A stretch of DNA of 64,000 nucleotides from CBDCIS01 sp965217565 (GTDB lineage Bacteria; Chloroflexota; Dehalococcoidia; Lucifugimonadales; CATOSD01), in contig CBDCIS010000003.1 in the NCBI GenBank assembly GCA_965217565.1, positions 496,001-560,000 of the forward strand. Reading direction: 5' to 3'. This document shows positions 9,094-16,958 of the stretch, in pieces (position 1 is the stretch's first letter; the number at the start of each line of letters is the position of its first letter). The position numbers were made by a program, and so were the translations under genes. The notes under the pieces were generated by a model. It had not been told where the DNA came from, did not search any database, and saw only the letters and a program-made list of their open reading frames with translations.

Positions 9094-9816
9094 GTGGTAG
9101 AGCCTTCCCAGCCCCGCCATCCGAGTGTGAAGCCCGGCCGTTCGCAGGGCGTGCCACATTGTTGCCTGGTTGGCGCTGACGACGGGCTTGCCGATGTCCT
9201 GTTCGAGGGTATCGAGTATCTCTATTGTGCGGAAGGCGGTGCAGGAGATGAGCAGCCCGTCGGCTTCCGATTCCATAGCCTGTTTGCCAAGCTCGTAAAC
9301 CCGCTCACCGGGCACGGCTCCGATGTCCGTGCCGCTCAAGCCCAGATTCTTCAGGCTGACGACTTCGAAGCCGCTGCCCCGCAAGAACGCGCGCAGTTTA
9401 TCGCAAGTCTCGTCCTCGTAGGGAGCGGCTACCGACAGCTTTCTCACACCCAGATGCCGAAGCGCCAACACTGCCGCCGTCGATGTTGTGGTAGCGTGGC
9501 TGCCAGAGGCCGCTTCGATACGCTCGATGATCTCTGTGTCGTATCCCACGCCACGGCAGAAGCTGGCGACAGTGCACGCATAGGCCACGCACCCCGCGCC
9601 GATGAGGGAGAACCTGGCGGCCGCCTCGTCGATGTCGGGGCTTTCCGCCATCATCACGTGCTGCTGGGATGAGCTGAACTCGGTTGACAGGTCGCCAGAG
9701 GCGAGCGAGCGTGTGAGGTGCACGGAGACCCCTGGCGGCGCGCATCGCCAGAACTCGTCGTCGAGTGTCCCGTCCGACGGGTAAATGACCCCTATCCTGC
9801 CGCTGACTTCATCCAT
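9088..9816 (-). CDS. Maleate cis-trans isomerase / arylmalonate decarboxylase-like protein
   Basis: A 242-aa member of the Asp/Glu racemase superfamily. The N-terminal RIGVIYPSDGT and the two segments ACTVASFCRG and ISCTAF supply cysteines at the two positions used as acid/base by maleate isomerases. These enzymes isomerise maleate to fumarate or decarboxylate arylmalonates. With the amidohydrolase and flavin monooxygenase next door it would fit the lower part of an aromatic or N-heterocycle degradation route, but this is inferred from context. The gene is convergent with the amidohydrolase, overlapping it by 6 bp. Confidence 0.75.
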   Translation of the reverse strand: MDEVSGRIGVIYPSDGTLDDEFWRCAPPGVSVHLTRSLASGDLSTEFSSSQQHVMMAESPDIDEAAARFSLIGAGCVAYACTVASFCRGVGYDTEIIERIEAASGSHATTTSTAAVLALRHLGVRKLSVAAPYEDETCDKLRAFLRGSGFEVVSLKNLGLSGTDIGAVPGERVYELGKQAMESEADGLLISCTAFRTIEILDTLEQDIGKPVVSANQATMWHALRTAGLHTRMAGLGRLYHL

Positions 9817-9890
9817 AGGGGGTCCTGTTCAGGAAGAGATACACGATCGTTTAGCGGTTCACCGCGGCCTTCGGTTGTCAACACCGATCC

Positions 9891-9941
9891 GTCATTCCCG
9901 CGAAAAGCCTGCCCCGTACTCCGATATGGGGCGGGAATCCA
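9891..9941. repeat. Interrupted REP-like palindrome
   Basis: The arms ATTCCCGC (9894-9901) and GCGGGAAT (9931-9938) match the repeat at 4467-4492, but about 29 bp with CCCCGTACTCC have been inserted in the loop. It is located between two minus-strand genes. Confidence 0.7.
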
Positions 9942-10016
9942 TCGCAATGGCTCGCCGCTCGGCCATCCAGAGCCGAGGGCGGCCTCGATTATCGACGAAA
10001 CTAGCCGGACAAGGTA

Positions 10017-10775
10017 CTACCCGCTCAGGTGACGGCCTGTGAAGTCGAAGAGCTTGTTCCAGCCATCGACGGCCTGCTCCTGGCGGTACGCGCCCCTGTC
10101 GTAGTAGAAGAAGCCGTGGCCCGCGCCGTCGTACATGTGGAACTCGTAGTCCTTGCCGTTGTCCTTCAGCGCCTGCTCGTGCTGCTCCACCTGCGCCGGC
10201 GTTGGGCTCATGTCGTCCGCGCCGAACAGGCCGAGCAGTGGGCAGGACAGGTCCTTGGTGTAGTCGATGGGCGCGACTGGCTGGGCTGGCGTTAGCTCGT
10301 CTTGCGACATCACCACGCGGCCGCCCCAGCACTCCACGGCGGCGTCGAACGCCGTCGTCCGGCAGGCCGCGAGGAATACTTGCCGCCCGCCGGAGCACGT
10401 GCCGAACACGCCAACCTTGCCGTTGCTATACGGCAGTGAGCGGATGTAGTTGGCGGCGGCCGCCACGTCGCCCACCACCTGGTCGTCCGGCGCGCCGCCC
10501 TCGCCGCGCACCTTGGCCGCCACGTCGTCGGGCGTGCCGTGCCCGGAGCGGTGGTAGAGGTCCGGAGAGATGGCTAGGTAGCCGTGATGCGCGAACTTCC
10601 TCGTGAACTCCCTGTATAGCTCGTCCCAGCCCGGCAGGTGGTGAATGAGAACCATGGCCGGGAACGGGCCGCTGCCCAGCGGTCGCGCGTAGTAGGTGTT
10701 GATAGCGTCGCCGCCGTGACCCGTGATAGTTATCGTCTCCGCCAGCATTCCCTCGTACATGTCGGTTGTGTACAC
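10017..10775 (-). CDS. Dienelactone hydrolase family protein
   Basis: A 252-aa alpha/beta hydrolase starting at GTG 10775. A perfect AGGAGG lies 8 nt upstream, and in-frame codons further upstream lack a ribosome site. The catalytic triad of carboxymethylenebutenolidases is visible: Cys127 in GTCSGGR, Asp in FGADDMSP, and His in GAGHGFF. These enzymes open dienelactones in the chlorocatechol/ortho-cleavage pathway, though many relatives have other esterase roles. No signal peptide is present. RidA is encoded upstream on the same strand 211 nt away, separated by an intergenic repeat. Confidence 0.88.
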   Translation of the reverse strand: MYTTDMYEGMLAETITITGHGGDAINTYYARPLGSGPFPAMVLIHHLPGWDELYREFTRKFAHHGYLAISPDLYHRSGHGTPDDVAAKVRGEGGAPDDQVVGDVAAAANYIRSLPYSNGKVGVFGTCSGGRQVFLAACRTTAFDAAVECWGGRVVMSQDELTPAQPVAPIDYTKDLSCPLLGLFGADDMSPTPAQVEQHEQALKDNGKDYEFHMYDGAGHGFFYYDRGAYRQEQAVDGWNKLFDFTGRHLSG

Positions 10776-10880
10776 TTGCTGCCTCCTTGGTCGCATTGCG
10801 TTGGCCCATCGTAAGCCCACCTAGGCCGACAGTTGCGAGTTTAGCAACTTCCCCGTAGAGCGTCAAATCGCCGCGCCGCA

Positions 10881-10925
10881 GGGACAATCTCTCGTGGTTG
10901 CCCTGATTGGTCATCCATGGCCTGG
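10881..10925 (+). repeat. Dispersed intergenic repeat A, copy 1 (diverged)
   Basis: Reads GGGACAATCTCTCGTGG then TTGCCCTGATTGGTCATCC. It matches the consensus GCAATCCCTTGTGGTTGC followed by a GGTCATCCATGG-like tail. It lies between the DLH and RidA genes. Confidence 0.65.
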
Positions 10926-10986
10926 GCGCCCATGACAGACGCCCAGGTTGTGTTTTGGCGCGACGCCGGGTGTTGGGCGTGGCCGC

Positions 10987-11454
10987 TCAGTCGGCCACTT
11001 CGATGATGGCCTCGATCTCGATGGGTATGTTGTTTGGCAGGGATCCCATACCGACGGCGGAACGGGCGTGGCGTCCCTTGTCGCCGAACACCTCCACCAT
11101 CAGGTCCGAGCAGCCGTTGGCGACCGCAGGCTGCTGCGTGAAGTCGGGCGTCGCGTTGACCATGGAGAGCAGCTTGACGATGCGATTCACCCTGTCGAGG
11201 TCTCCCAACTCTCCCTTGAGCCTCGCCAGTATGTTGATGCCGGTCAGCCGCGCGGCCTCGTAGCCCTCCTCGACGCTCAGGTCCTTGCCGACCTTCCCCT
11301 GCGGCGCGCTGCCGTCTGGCCTCGCCGCGGGGCCGAGTCCGGCCAGGTACAAAAGGTTGCCCGTTCTCACGCCGGGGACGTAGTTCGCCATGGGCGCCGG
11401 GGAGTCCGGCAGTGTGATTCCCATCTGCTCCAGCTTTGCTTCGATTGCGGACAT
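10987..11454 (-). CDS. RidA family protein (YjgF/YER057c/UK114)
   Basis: A 155-aa RidA-superfamily protein. The C-terminal signature ARSAVGMGSLPNNIPIEIEA contains the conserved Arg that binds the carboxylate of imine or enamine intermediates. Canonical RidA deaminates reactive 2-aminoacrylate. The longer N-terminus (about 25 residues, with PDSPAPMANYVPG) places it in the subgroup often found in catabolic operons rather than the housekeeping one. AGGAGG precedes the ATG. It is monocistronic or leads into the dienelactone hydrolase gene. Confidence 0.88.
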   Translation of the reverse strand: MSAIEAKLEQMGITLPDSPAPMANYVPGVRTGNLLYLAGLGPAARPDGSAPQGKVGKDLSVEEGYEAARLTGINILARLKGELGDLDRVNRIVKLLSMVNATPDFTQQPAVANGCSDLMVEVFGDKGRHARSAVGMGSLPNNIPIEIEAIIEVAD

Positions 11455-11581
11455 ATTCGCCTCCTACCAGTTTAACCAAAGGCTATTTTATCCCATCTGG
11501 CGCGGTTTGTGTAAGCCCGCGAACCCGCTGGCGCCTGTATCAGCTTGGTAGGCATACTGGAAACCCCGTCCTTCCCCGTAA

Positions 11582-11620
11582 GGGCAATCCCTTGTGGTTG
11601 CCTTGGCCGGTCGTCCCATT
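11582..11620 (+). repeat. Dispersed intergenic repeat A, copy 2
   Basis: Contains the full consensus GCAATCCCTTGTGGTTGC followed by CTTGGCCGGTCGTCCCAT. It lies 20 bp before the left end of the IS481-type element. Confidence 0.8.
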
Positions 11621-11639
11621 GTCCCCCCTCCCTTGATGG

Positions 11640-12902
11640 TGTATAGACCGGGGAGATAGGTGACACATGTTCGGAGACATGGGTTACACCATAAGGCATG
11701 GAGATTCTGTAGAGGAGAATGGCCATGTCGTGGAAGGTGGATACAGTCATGTCTTTGCGCAAGGAGTTTGTGGCCCTGGCACAAGCCGACGGGGTGAACA
11801 TGAGCGAACTGTGTCGTCGCACGGGGATCAGCCGCAAGAGCGGCTACAAGTGGCTGCGCCGATACCGGCAGGGAGGAGAGCACAGCCTTCACGACCTCTC
11901 GAAGCGCCCACATAGTTCTCCGAACCAGACGAGCCATGAGCTGGAGCAACTCATCATAGAGCTTCGTGCGGAGCATCCCGCCAAGGGAGGTCATGTGCTT
12001 GGCAGGATGCTCAGAGACCGCGGATACGAGGGTGTGCCTTCCAAGAGCACCATCACCGCCATTCTCAGACGAAGTGGACTCATCCAAGAGTCGGAGGCTT
12101 CCAAGCACAGGCCGTATGTGCGCTTCGAGCGCGCACAACCCAACGAGCTGTGGCAGATGGACTTCAAGGGACATGTCGCCATGCATCGCAACCGCTGCCA
12201 CCCTCTGACCATCCTGGACGACCACTCCAGGTTCAACCTCGCTCTGAGGGCATGTGTCGACGAGAAGACTCACACTGTTCGAGACCAACTCACGCACGTC
12301 TTCCGTCGTTACGGCCTGCCCATGTCGATGCTCATGGACAATGGCTCTCCATTGGGAAGCGACTCCACCCATCCATTCACTCCCCTCACCCTCTGGCTCA
12401 TCCAACTGGGTATCAGAGTGCTACACAGCAGGCCCTACCACCCACAGACACTTGGCAAGCTGGAGCGATTCCACAGGTCCCTCAAGAGTGAGTTGCTGGC
12501 AGGACGCACTTTCATGGACCTCGCTCACTGCCAGAGTTCTTTCGACACCTGGCGCGACTTCTATAACCTGGAGCGCCCTCACCATGCTCTCGACCTCGAC
12601 ACTCCGGTCAGCAGATACACTCCCAGTTGTAGGCCCTTACCCGAGACCCTTCCCAGCATCGACTACGACTCTGACGACCAGGTGCGCTCGGTGGATGTCA
12701 GCGGGCGCATATCCTTCCTGGGAAGATCACTGCGTGTGGGTAAGGCCTTCAGACACAAGAGAGTCGCCCTCAGGCCAACTCAAACCGACGGCGTGTGGAA
12801 CGTCTTCTTCTCAGTCCAACCGATAGCAACCATAGACCTCAGTCAGCAAAATGTGTAACCTATGTCCCCGAACAACTGTTACCCATCTCCCCAGTCTGTA
12901 CA
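11640..12902 (+). mobile_element. IS481-family insertion sequence, 1263 bp
   Basis: Terminal inverted repeats of 50 bp (11640-11689 and 12853-12902) match at 42 of 50 positions, beginning TGTAtAGAC and ending GGTTACAC. One transposase gene fills the interior. The flanks ATGG and ACGG are only an imperfect candidate for a target duplication. The element sits inside a copy of the CCCTTGACGGGAGGGGG intergenic repeat, with its left half at 11626-11639 and its right half from 12903. Confidence 0.88.
11719..12858 (+). CDS. IS481 family transposase
   Basis: A 379-aa transposase. The N-terminal helix-turn-helix is at residues 15-50 (MSELCRRTGISRKSGYKWLR). The rve/DDE integrase core has its Asp in QMDFKGHV, its Asp in LMDNGSP and its Glu in LGKLERFHRSL. 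A C-terminal domain with VDVSGRISFLGRSLRVG is typical of IS481. AGAGGAG lies just before the ATG. No frameshift or premature stop is present, so the element looks intact and potentially active. Confidence 0.92.
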   Translation: MAMSWKVDTVMSLRKEFVALAQADGVNMSELCRRTGISRKSGYKWLRRYRQGGEHSLHDLSKRPHSSPNQTSHELEQLIIELRAEHPAKGGHVLGRMLRDRGYEGVPSKSTITAILRRSGLIQESEASKHRPYVRFERAQPNELWQMDFKGHVAMHRNRCHPLTILDDHSRFNLALRACVDEKTHTVRDQLTHVFRRYGLPMSMLMDNGSPLGSDSTHPFTPLTLWLIQLGIRVLHSRPYHPQTLGKLERFHRSLKSELLAGRTFMDLAHCQSSFDTWRDFYNLERPHHALDLDTPVSRYTPSCRPLPETLPSIDYDSDDQVRSVDVSGRISFLGRSLRVGKAFRHKRVALRPTQTDGVWNVFFSVQPIATIDLSQQNV

Positions 12903-13417
12903 ACGGGAGGGGGTTAGGGGGTGGGTGACGCTTGGGGGATGGGGGCGTCTGCCTTCAATAACGAAGAGGCCGCGGGCATCATCCTGCGCCTCTTGACGCG
13001 CCCGAACGCCCGTGCTACTATGCCCTCGTTCAGACCAACGCCAAACTCTCAAAAAGAACCCTTGGCTGCCAGAATCCTGAAGGCGACAAAATGGCGCAAA
13101 CCTTCTGAGGGCTTCAGCTACGAAATGACCCACTTGGAAAACGTTTTTTGGCGGGCAGCCTTGCCTGGGACCCAGCGCCCGCCGCCGGGCCTTTTCAAAG
13201 TGCGATTGCACTCGTCACATAGGCCGTGGAGCCGCTTCCTTGTTCCCCCCCGTCGGCCGGACGCCCGTCCATTGCCCCCTCCCTTGACGGGATGGGGCGT
13301 CTGCCTTCAACGATGAAGAGGCCGCATTCTCGCTTGACTTGTCTGGCGCGCTGAAGATAATGGTATATTCTCCGGGATTACACGCGGCATATCCTATCAG
13401 GCGGGAAAAGAGGCTTA
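12903..13417. other. Gene-free stretch with repeat remnants and a promoter
   Basis: I see no convincing gene in these 515 bp. It begins with the right half of the repeat interrupted by the IS. A 31-bp segment starting GGGGCGTCTGCCTTCAA occurs twice (12942-12972 and 13294-13324), and CCCTCCCTTGACGGGATGGGG recurs in part at 13268-13297. TTGACG and TACTAT around 12994-13021 resemble a promoter with no gene behind it. The real promoter of the ABC operon is at its right end. Confidence 0.5.
13334..13361 (+). promoter_or_regulatory. Predicted sigma-70-type promoter of the ABC exporter genes
   Basis: TTGACT (13334-13339) and GATAAT (13356-13361) are 16 bp apart, and transcription would start about 50 nt before the ATG at 13418. 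This is a sequence match only. Confidence 0.55.
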
Positions 13418-14416
13418 ATGCAATTGACCGATTCCAACGGCATTGACATGAACGACTACGCGGTTGCGGCCAAGGGGCTGGTGAAGCGGTTCGGCGAAGT
13501 CACGGCTGTAAACGGTATTGACCTCTCGCTGTCGAAAGGCGAGATATACGGCTTCCTCGGGCCCAACGGCGCGGGCAAGACGACGGTGGTCCGGATGCTC
13601 ACGACGCTGCTGGTTCCCACGTCGGGCAGCGCCGTGGTCGCGGGCCACGACGTGCTCCGAGAGCCGCAGGAGGTCCGGCTGCGCATAGGCGCCGCGCTCC
13701 AGGACGCCGCGCTGGACGACAAGCAGACGGGCAAGGAACTTCTTCGCCTCCAGGGCCGTCTCTACGGGCTGAACGGCAGGGAAATCAACCGGCGGCTCTC
13801 CGAGTTGGCGTCACTGATCGACATCGGGGACGCTATCGACCGCATGGTAGGAACCTACTCCGGCGGCATGAAACGGCGGCTCGACCTGGCCGCTGCCCTC
13901 GTTCACAACCCCGAGGTGCTCTTCCTGGACGAGCCAACCACGGGCCTCGACCCGATCAGCCGCAATCGCGTCTGGGATGAGGTTCGCCGAATCAACAGGG
14001 AGCTCGGCGTGACTATCTTCCTGACCACGCAGTACCTGGAGGAGGCCGACGTGCTCGCCGACCGCGTCGGAATCATAAACCTGGGCGAGCTGGCCGCCGA
14101 GGGCACGCCCTCGGAGCTAAAGCGGGCGATTGGCCTCGACGTAATAGTCGCGCAGGTGGAGGGCGACGCTGAAGTCGCAGTCGAGACCCTCGACAACATC
14201 GCGGGCGTTGACCAGGTGGACGCCTACGAGACCGAGCTAACCATCAGAGTGGCAAACGGCGCCTCTCTCATCAGCGCCATAGCCTTGGCCCTGAACGAGT
14301 GCGACGTTAGCGTGAGGGAGCTTACTCTGCGTACGCCGACCCTGGACGATGTCTTCCTCCAGGTAACCGGCGCGCGCCTGCAAGAAGACGCGCGAACGGA
14401 GGAAGCAGCCGCATGA
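13418..14416 (+). CDS. ABC transporter ATP-binding protein (DrrA-like)
   Basis: A 332-aa ATPase subunit of an ABC-2 type exporter. Walker A is GPNGAGKTT (about residues 49-57). The signature motif is YSGGMKRRLDLAAAL, Walker B is VLFLDEPTTGLDP, and the H-loop position is Gln (TTQYLEE), as in many DrrA-type proteins. The long C-terminal regulatory domain after residue 230 is typical of the daunorubicin-resistance family. Its stop codon overlaps the permease start by 4 bp (ATGA), indicating translational coupling. The substrate is unknown; drug or lipid export is the usual role. Confidence 0.92.
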   Translation: MQLTDSNGIDMNDYAVAAKGLVKRFGEVTAVNGIDLSLSKGEIYGFLGPNGAGKTTVVRMLTTLLVPTSGSAVVAGHDVLREPQEVRLRIGAALQDAALDDKQTGKELLRLQGRLYGLNGREINRRLSELASLIDIGDAIDRMVGTYSGGMKRRLDLAAALVHNPEVLFLDEPTTGLDPISRNRVWDEVRRINRELGVTIFLTTQYLEEADVLADRVGIINLGELAAEGTPSELKRAIGLDVIVAQVEGDAEVAVETLDNIAGVDQVDAYETELTIRVANGASLISAIALALNECDVSVRELTLRTPTLDDVFLQVTGARLQEDARTEEAAA

Positions 14417-15216
14417 GCACGACAGCCGCAGCCGCAAGCCAGATTCGGGCCAGACGCCCGGGATTCCTCAGGGACATGGTGAGCGTCGCGGGGCGCGCCC
14501 TTCGCGCCATACCGCGCGACGTGGAGGCCGTCGTGCCCGCGCTCATCATCCCCGTGTTCTTCTTCGTGGTCAACGTGGGCGCGCTCCAGGACCAGACCGA
14601 GCGGTTTCTGAACGTCGATTACAAGGCGTTTCAGTTGCCCGTCGCCATCATTTTCGCCGTAACCGGAGTATCGAGAGCCATAACAGTCGTCACCGATATT
14701 CAGAGCGGGTACTTCGACAAGCTCTCGCTTACGCCCGTCAATCGCTTGGCGATGCTGCTTGGCCTGACCGTCGCGGACTTCGCACTCGTCGTGGCGCTGA
14801 CGCTGCCGGTCATACTGCTCGGGTTCATCGTCGGAGTGAGGTTCGAGTCCGGCCCAATCGGCCTGCTGGTCTTCGTCATGATGGCGGGGGCATGGGGACT
14901 CGTTTACACCGGCTTCCCCTACTCCATTGCCCTGAAGACGGGCAACCCGGCGGCGGTCAACAGCAGCTTCCTGCTCTTCTTCCCATTCGTCTTCCTGACT
15001 ACGGTGTTCCTGCCGCGGGAGGCGCTGACGGGCTGGATGGCGACGGTCGCGGTCTATAACCCAGTCACCTACCTGCTGGACGGGCTGCGCTCGCTCATCT
15101 CGGTGGGGTGGGACACGGAGGCGTTGCTCAAGGCGATTGGGTCTATTGCCGGGGTTGGAGTGGTCAGCTACACGCTCGCCCTTTTGGCGCTGAGGAGCCG
15201 CGCCAGCCGCCGCTAG
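14413..15216 (+). CDS. ABC-2 type transporter permease (DrrB-like)
   Basis: A 267-aa membrane protein with about six hydrophobic segments, including VVPALIIPVFFFVVNVGAL near the N-terminus and VGVVSYTLALLAL at the C-terminus. FLPREALTGWMATVAVYNPV then TYLLDGLR matches the conserved ABC-2 permease signature. It would pair as a dimer with the DrrA-like ATPase encoded by the overlapping upstream gene. The gene is followed immediately by an intergenic repeat and a convergent MFS gene. Confidence 0.9.
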   Translation: MSTTAAAASQIRARRPGFLRDMVSVAGRALRAIPRDVEAVVPALIIPVFFFVVNVGALQDQTERFLNVDYKAFQLPVAIIFAVTGVSRAITVVTDIQSGYFDKLSLTPVNRLAMLLGLTVADFALVVALTLPVILLGFIVGVRFESGPIGLLVFVMMAGAWGLVYTGFPYSIALKTGNPAAVNSSFLLFFPFVFLTTVFLPREALTGWMATVAVYNPVTYLLDGLRSLISVGWDTEALLKAIGSIAGVGVVSYTLALLALRSRASRR

Positions 15217-15245
15217 GCCCAATCCCTTGTGGTTGCCCCGGTTGC
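15216..15245 (+). repeat. Dispersed intergenic repeat A, copy 3
   Basis: CAATCCCTTGTGGTTGCC followed by CCGGTTGCGATGG. It starts at the last base of the ABC permease gene and lies between convergent genes. Confidence 0.75.
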
Positions 15246-15301
15246 GATGGCAAGCCCCAACTCGTTCCTCCATGACCGGCGCGCGCCCACACGGGACGCC
15301 C

Positions 15302-16567
15302 CTACTGCACCTTGCGGAAACTGCTGGCGAATATCCAGAACAACAACGTCGCGCCCACCAGCAGGCCGCCGCTCAACGTCAGCGCGTCGGGCGTTCCTAT
15401 CTTTTCCGCGAGAAACCCGAGCGGAACCGCGCTCAACGGCTGTATCCCGAAGGTCATCATGCCCAGGCTCATCACCCTGCCCCGCATCTCCCGCGAGGCG
15501 TACATCTGCGACAGCGTCATGCTGAGCGACATGACCAGCGAGCTGACGAGGCCGGTGAACATCAGCAGGGGCACCGCCAGCGCGTAGGACTCGACCTGCG
15601 AGAATATGACTATTCCGATGCCCCAACCCGCGCAGTTACCCAGGAGCAGGAGTCCCCGCCTTTTGACGTCCGAGATGGCCGCGAGGATGAGCGTGCCCAC
15701 GAGAGCGCCTATGCCCATTACCATGAGCAGGTAGCCCAGCTTGTCTGACTGCACGTCCAGCGCCTCGCGCGCCCACGCGGGCATCAGCGCGAAGTAGGAG
15801 AACCCGAAGAGCGAACTCAGCAGCGTCAGCGAAATCACACCCCGCAGGGTCGGGTCTCCGTAAACGTATCTGAGACCCTCCCCTATATCGCCGGCGATGC
15901 CCTTCCTCGACTGCATGGCGGGAGTCCTGCCCGCGTTGATCATGGCAATCGAGAGCACCGCGTAGGCATAGATGCCGGAGATGAGGTAGAAGACGCCATG
16001 CGTCCCTATGTAGATGATGAGCACCCCGGCGATGGCCGGGCCGACGATTCGCGTTGCGTTCATCGCCGAGTTGGTCAACGAAATCGCGTTCATCAGGCTG
16101 CGCTCCGGCACGATGTCCGAGAGTATTGCCTGGCGGCTTGGCATGTTCAACGCCATCAGCGACCCGTTCACAAGCCCGATTCCCAGCAGCATCGGGAAGG
16201 TGATGATGTCGTTCATGTCCAGCGTGGCGACCAGCGCGGTCATTGCGATGTTCCCGCCTTGGCTCAGCATCACCATGCGCCTGCGGGGGATCCTGTCCGC
16301 CAGCGCGCCGCCTATCACCGCCACGAAGGTCATCGGCAGCGAGAACGTCATCATGACCAGCGCGAGGGCCAGCGGCGAGTCGTCGGCGAGCCGCAGCACG
16401 AGCCAGCCCCGTGTTATCATCTGCATGTTCATCGCCATGTAGGAGGCGAGAGAACCTACCCACATCCACCGAAAGTCGCGGTACTGGAACGACTCGAACA
16501 CGGGCCAGCGCTCCAGCAGGCCGCCCGGGGGCTGCACGGAAGCGGGCGCGGTTGTGCCGCCATCCAC
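15302..16567 (-). CDS. MFS transporter (MFS_3/enterobactin-exporter-like)
   Basis: A 421-aa protein with about 12 transmembrane segments. The N-terminal FRWMWVGSLASYMAM followed by RGWLVLRL, and the loop GALADRIPRRRMVMLSQ, are typical of the MFS_3 branch (enterobactin exporter EntS-like and macrolide efflux). The start is GTG at 16567; no better in-frame start exists before the first membrane segment. It probably exports a small molecule whose identity cannot be inferred. It is divergent from the next MFS gene at 16959. Confidence 0.85.
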   Translation of the reverse strand: MDGGTTAPASVQPPGGLLERWPVFESFQYRDFRWMWVGSLASYMAMNMQMITRGWLVLRLADDSPLALALVMMTFSLPMTFVAVIGGALADRIPRRRMVMLSQGGNIAMTALVATLDMNDIITFPMLLGIGLVNGSLMALNMPSRQAILSDIVPERSLMNAISLTNSAMNATRIVGPAIAGVLIIYIGTHGVFYLISGIYAYAVLSIAMINAGRTPAMQSRKGIAGDIGEGLRYVYGDPTLRGVISLTLLSSLFGFSYFALMPAWAREALDVQSDKLGYLLMVMGIGALVGTLILAAISDVKRRGLLLLGNCAGWGIGIVIFSQVESYALAVPLLMFTGLVSSLVMSLSMTLSQMYASREMRGRVMSLGMMTFGIQPLSAVPLGFLAEKIGTPDALTLSGGLLVGATLLFWIFASSFRKVQ

Positions 16568-16958
16568 CGGCGTAGCCCGTTCGGACGATTCTGTTTCGCG
16601 GATGTTCTTTCCTCACATTCAGCGCGGAGCGCCACAGCCCGGCCCCACCTGCTATCGATGGCCGGTAGAGGTTCAATGTTCAGGATACAATTATACAGCT
16701 TGCGCGCGGCGACGGCACACAGCCACCAGACGACGGTCAACCAGCTAAAATCAGACTTCACGGGATTGGGATGTCGAAAACCGACGGTCACCGCCAATAC
16801 TGACCAACCGATACACCCCCGCTTGGGATTCACGCCCCCCGTCCTGTATAGTGGTATCGAGAACCTTTGCCGGCGGGAACCGCCCGGGTCGCAAAGCATG
16901 AGAATGGCCTACAATGGGGTGAGCCAGTTGCATTTCAGAGGGACCAAGCGGGACTGTA
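16568..16958. other. Intergenic region between two divergent MFS genes
   Basis: No gene is recognisable in these 391 bp. It must hold the promoters of both MFS genes. ATTATA at 16690-16695 gives a TATAAT on the minus strand, about 120 bp before the GTG at 16567, and TACAAT at 16910-16915 is a weak candidate for the plus-strand gene. Neither has a good -35 box. Confidence 0.4.
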
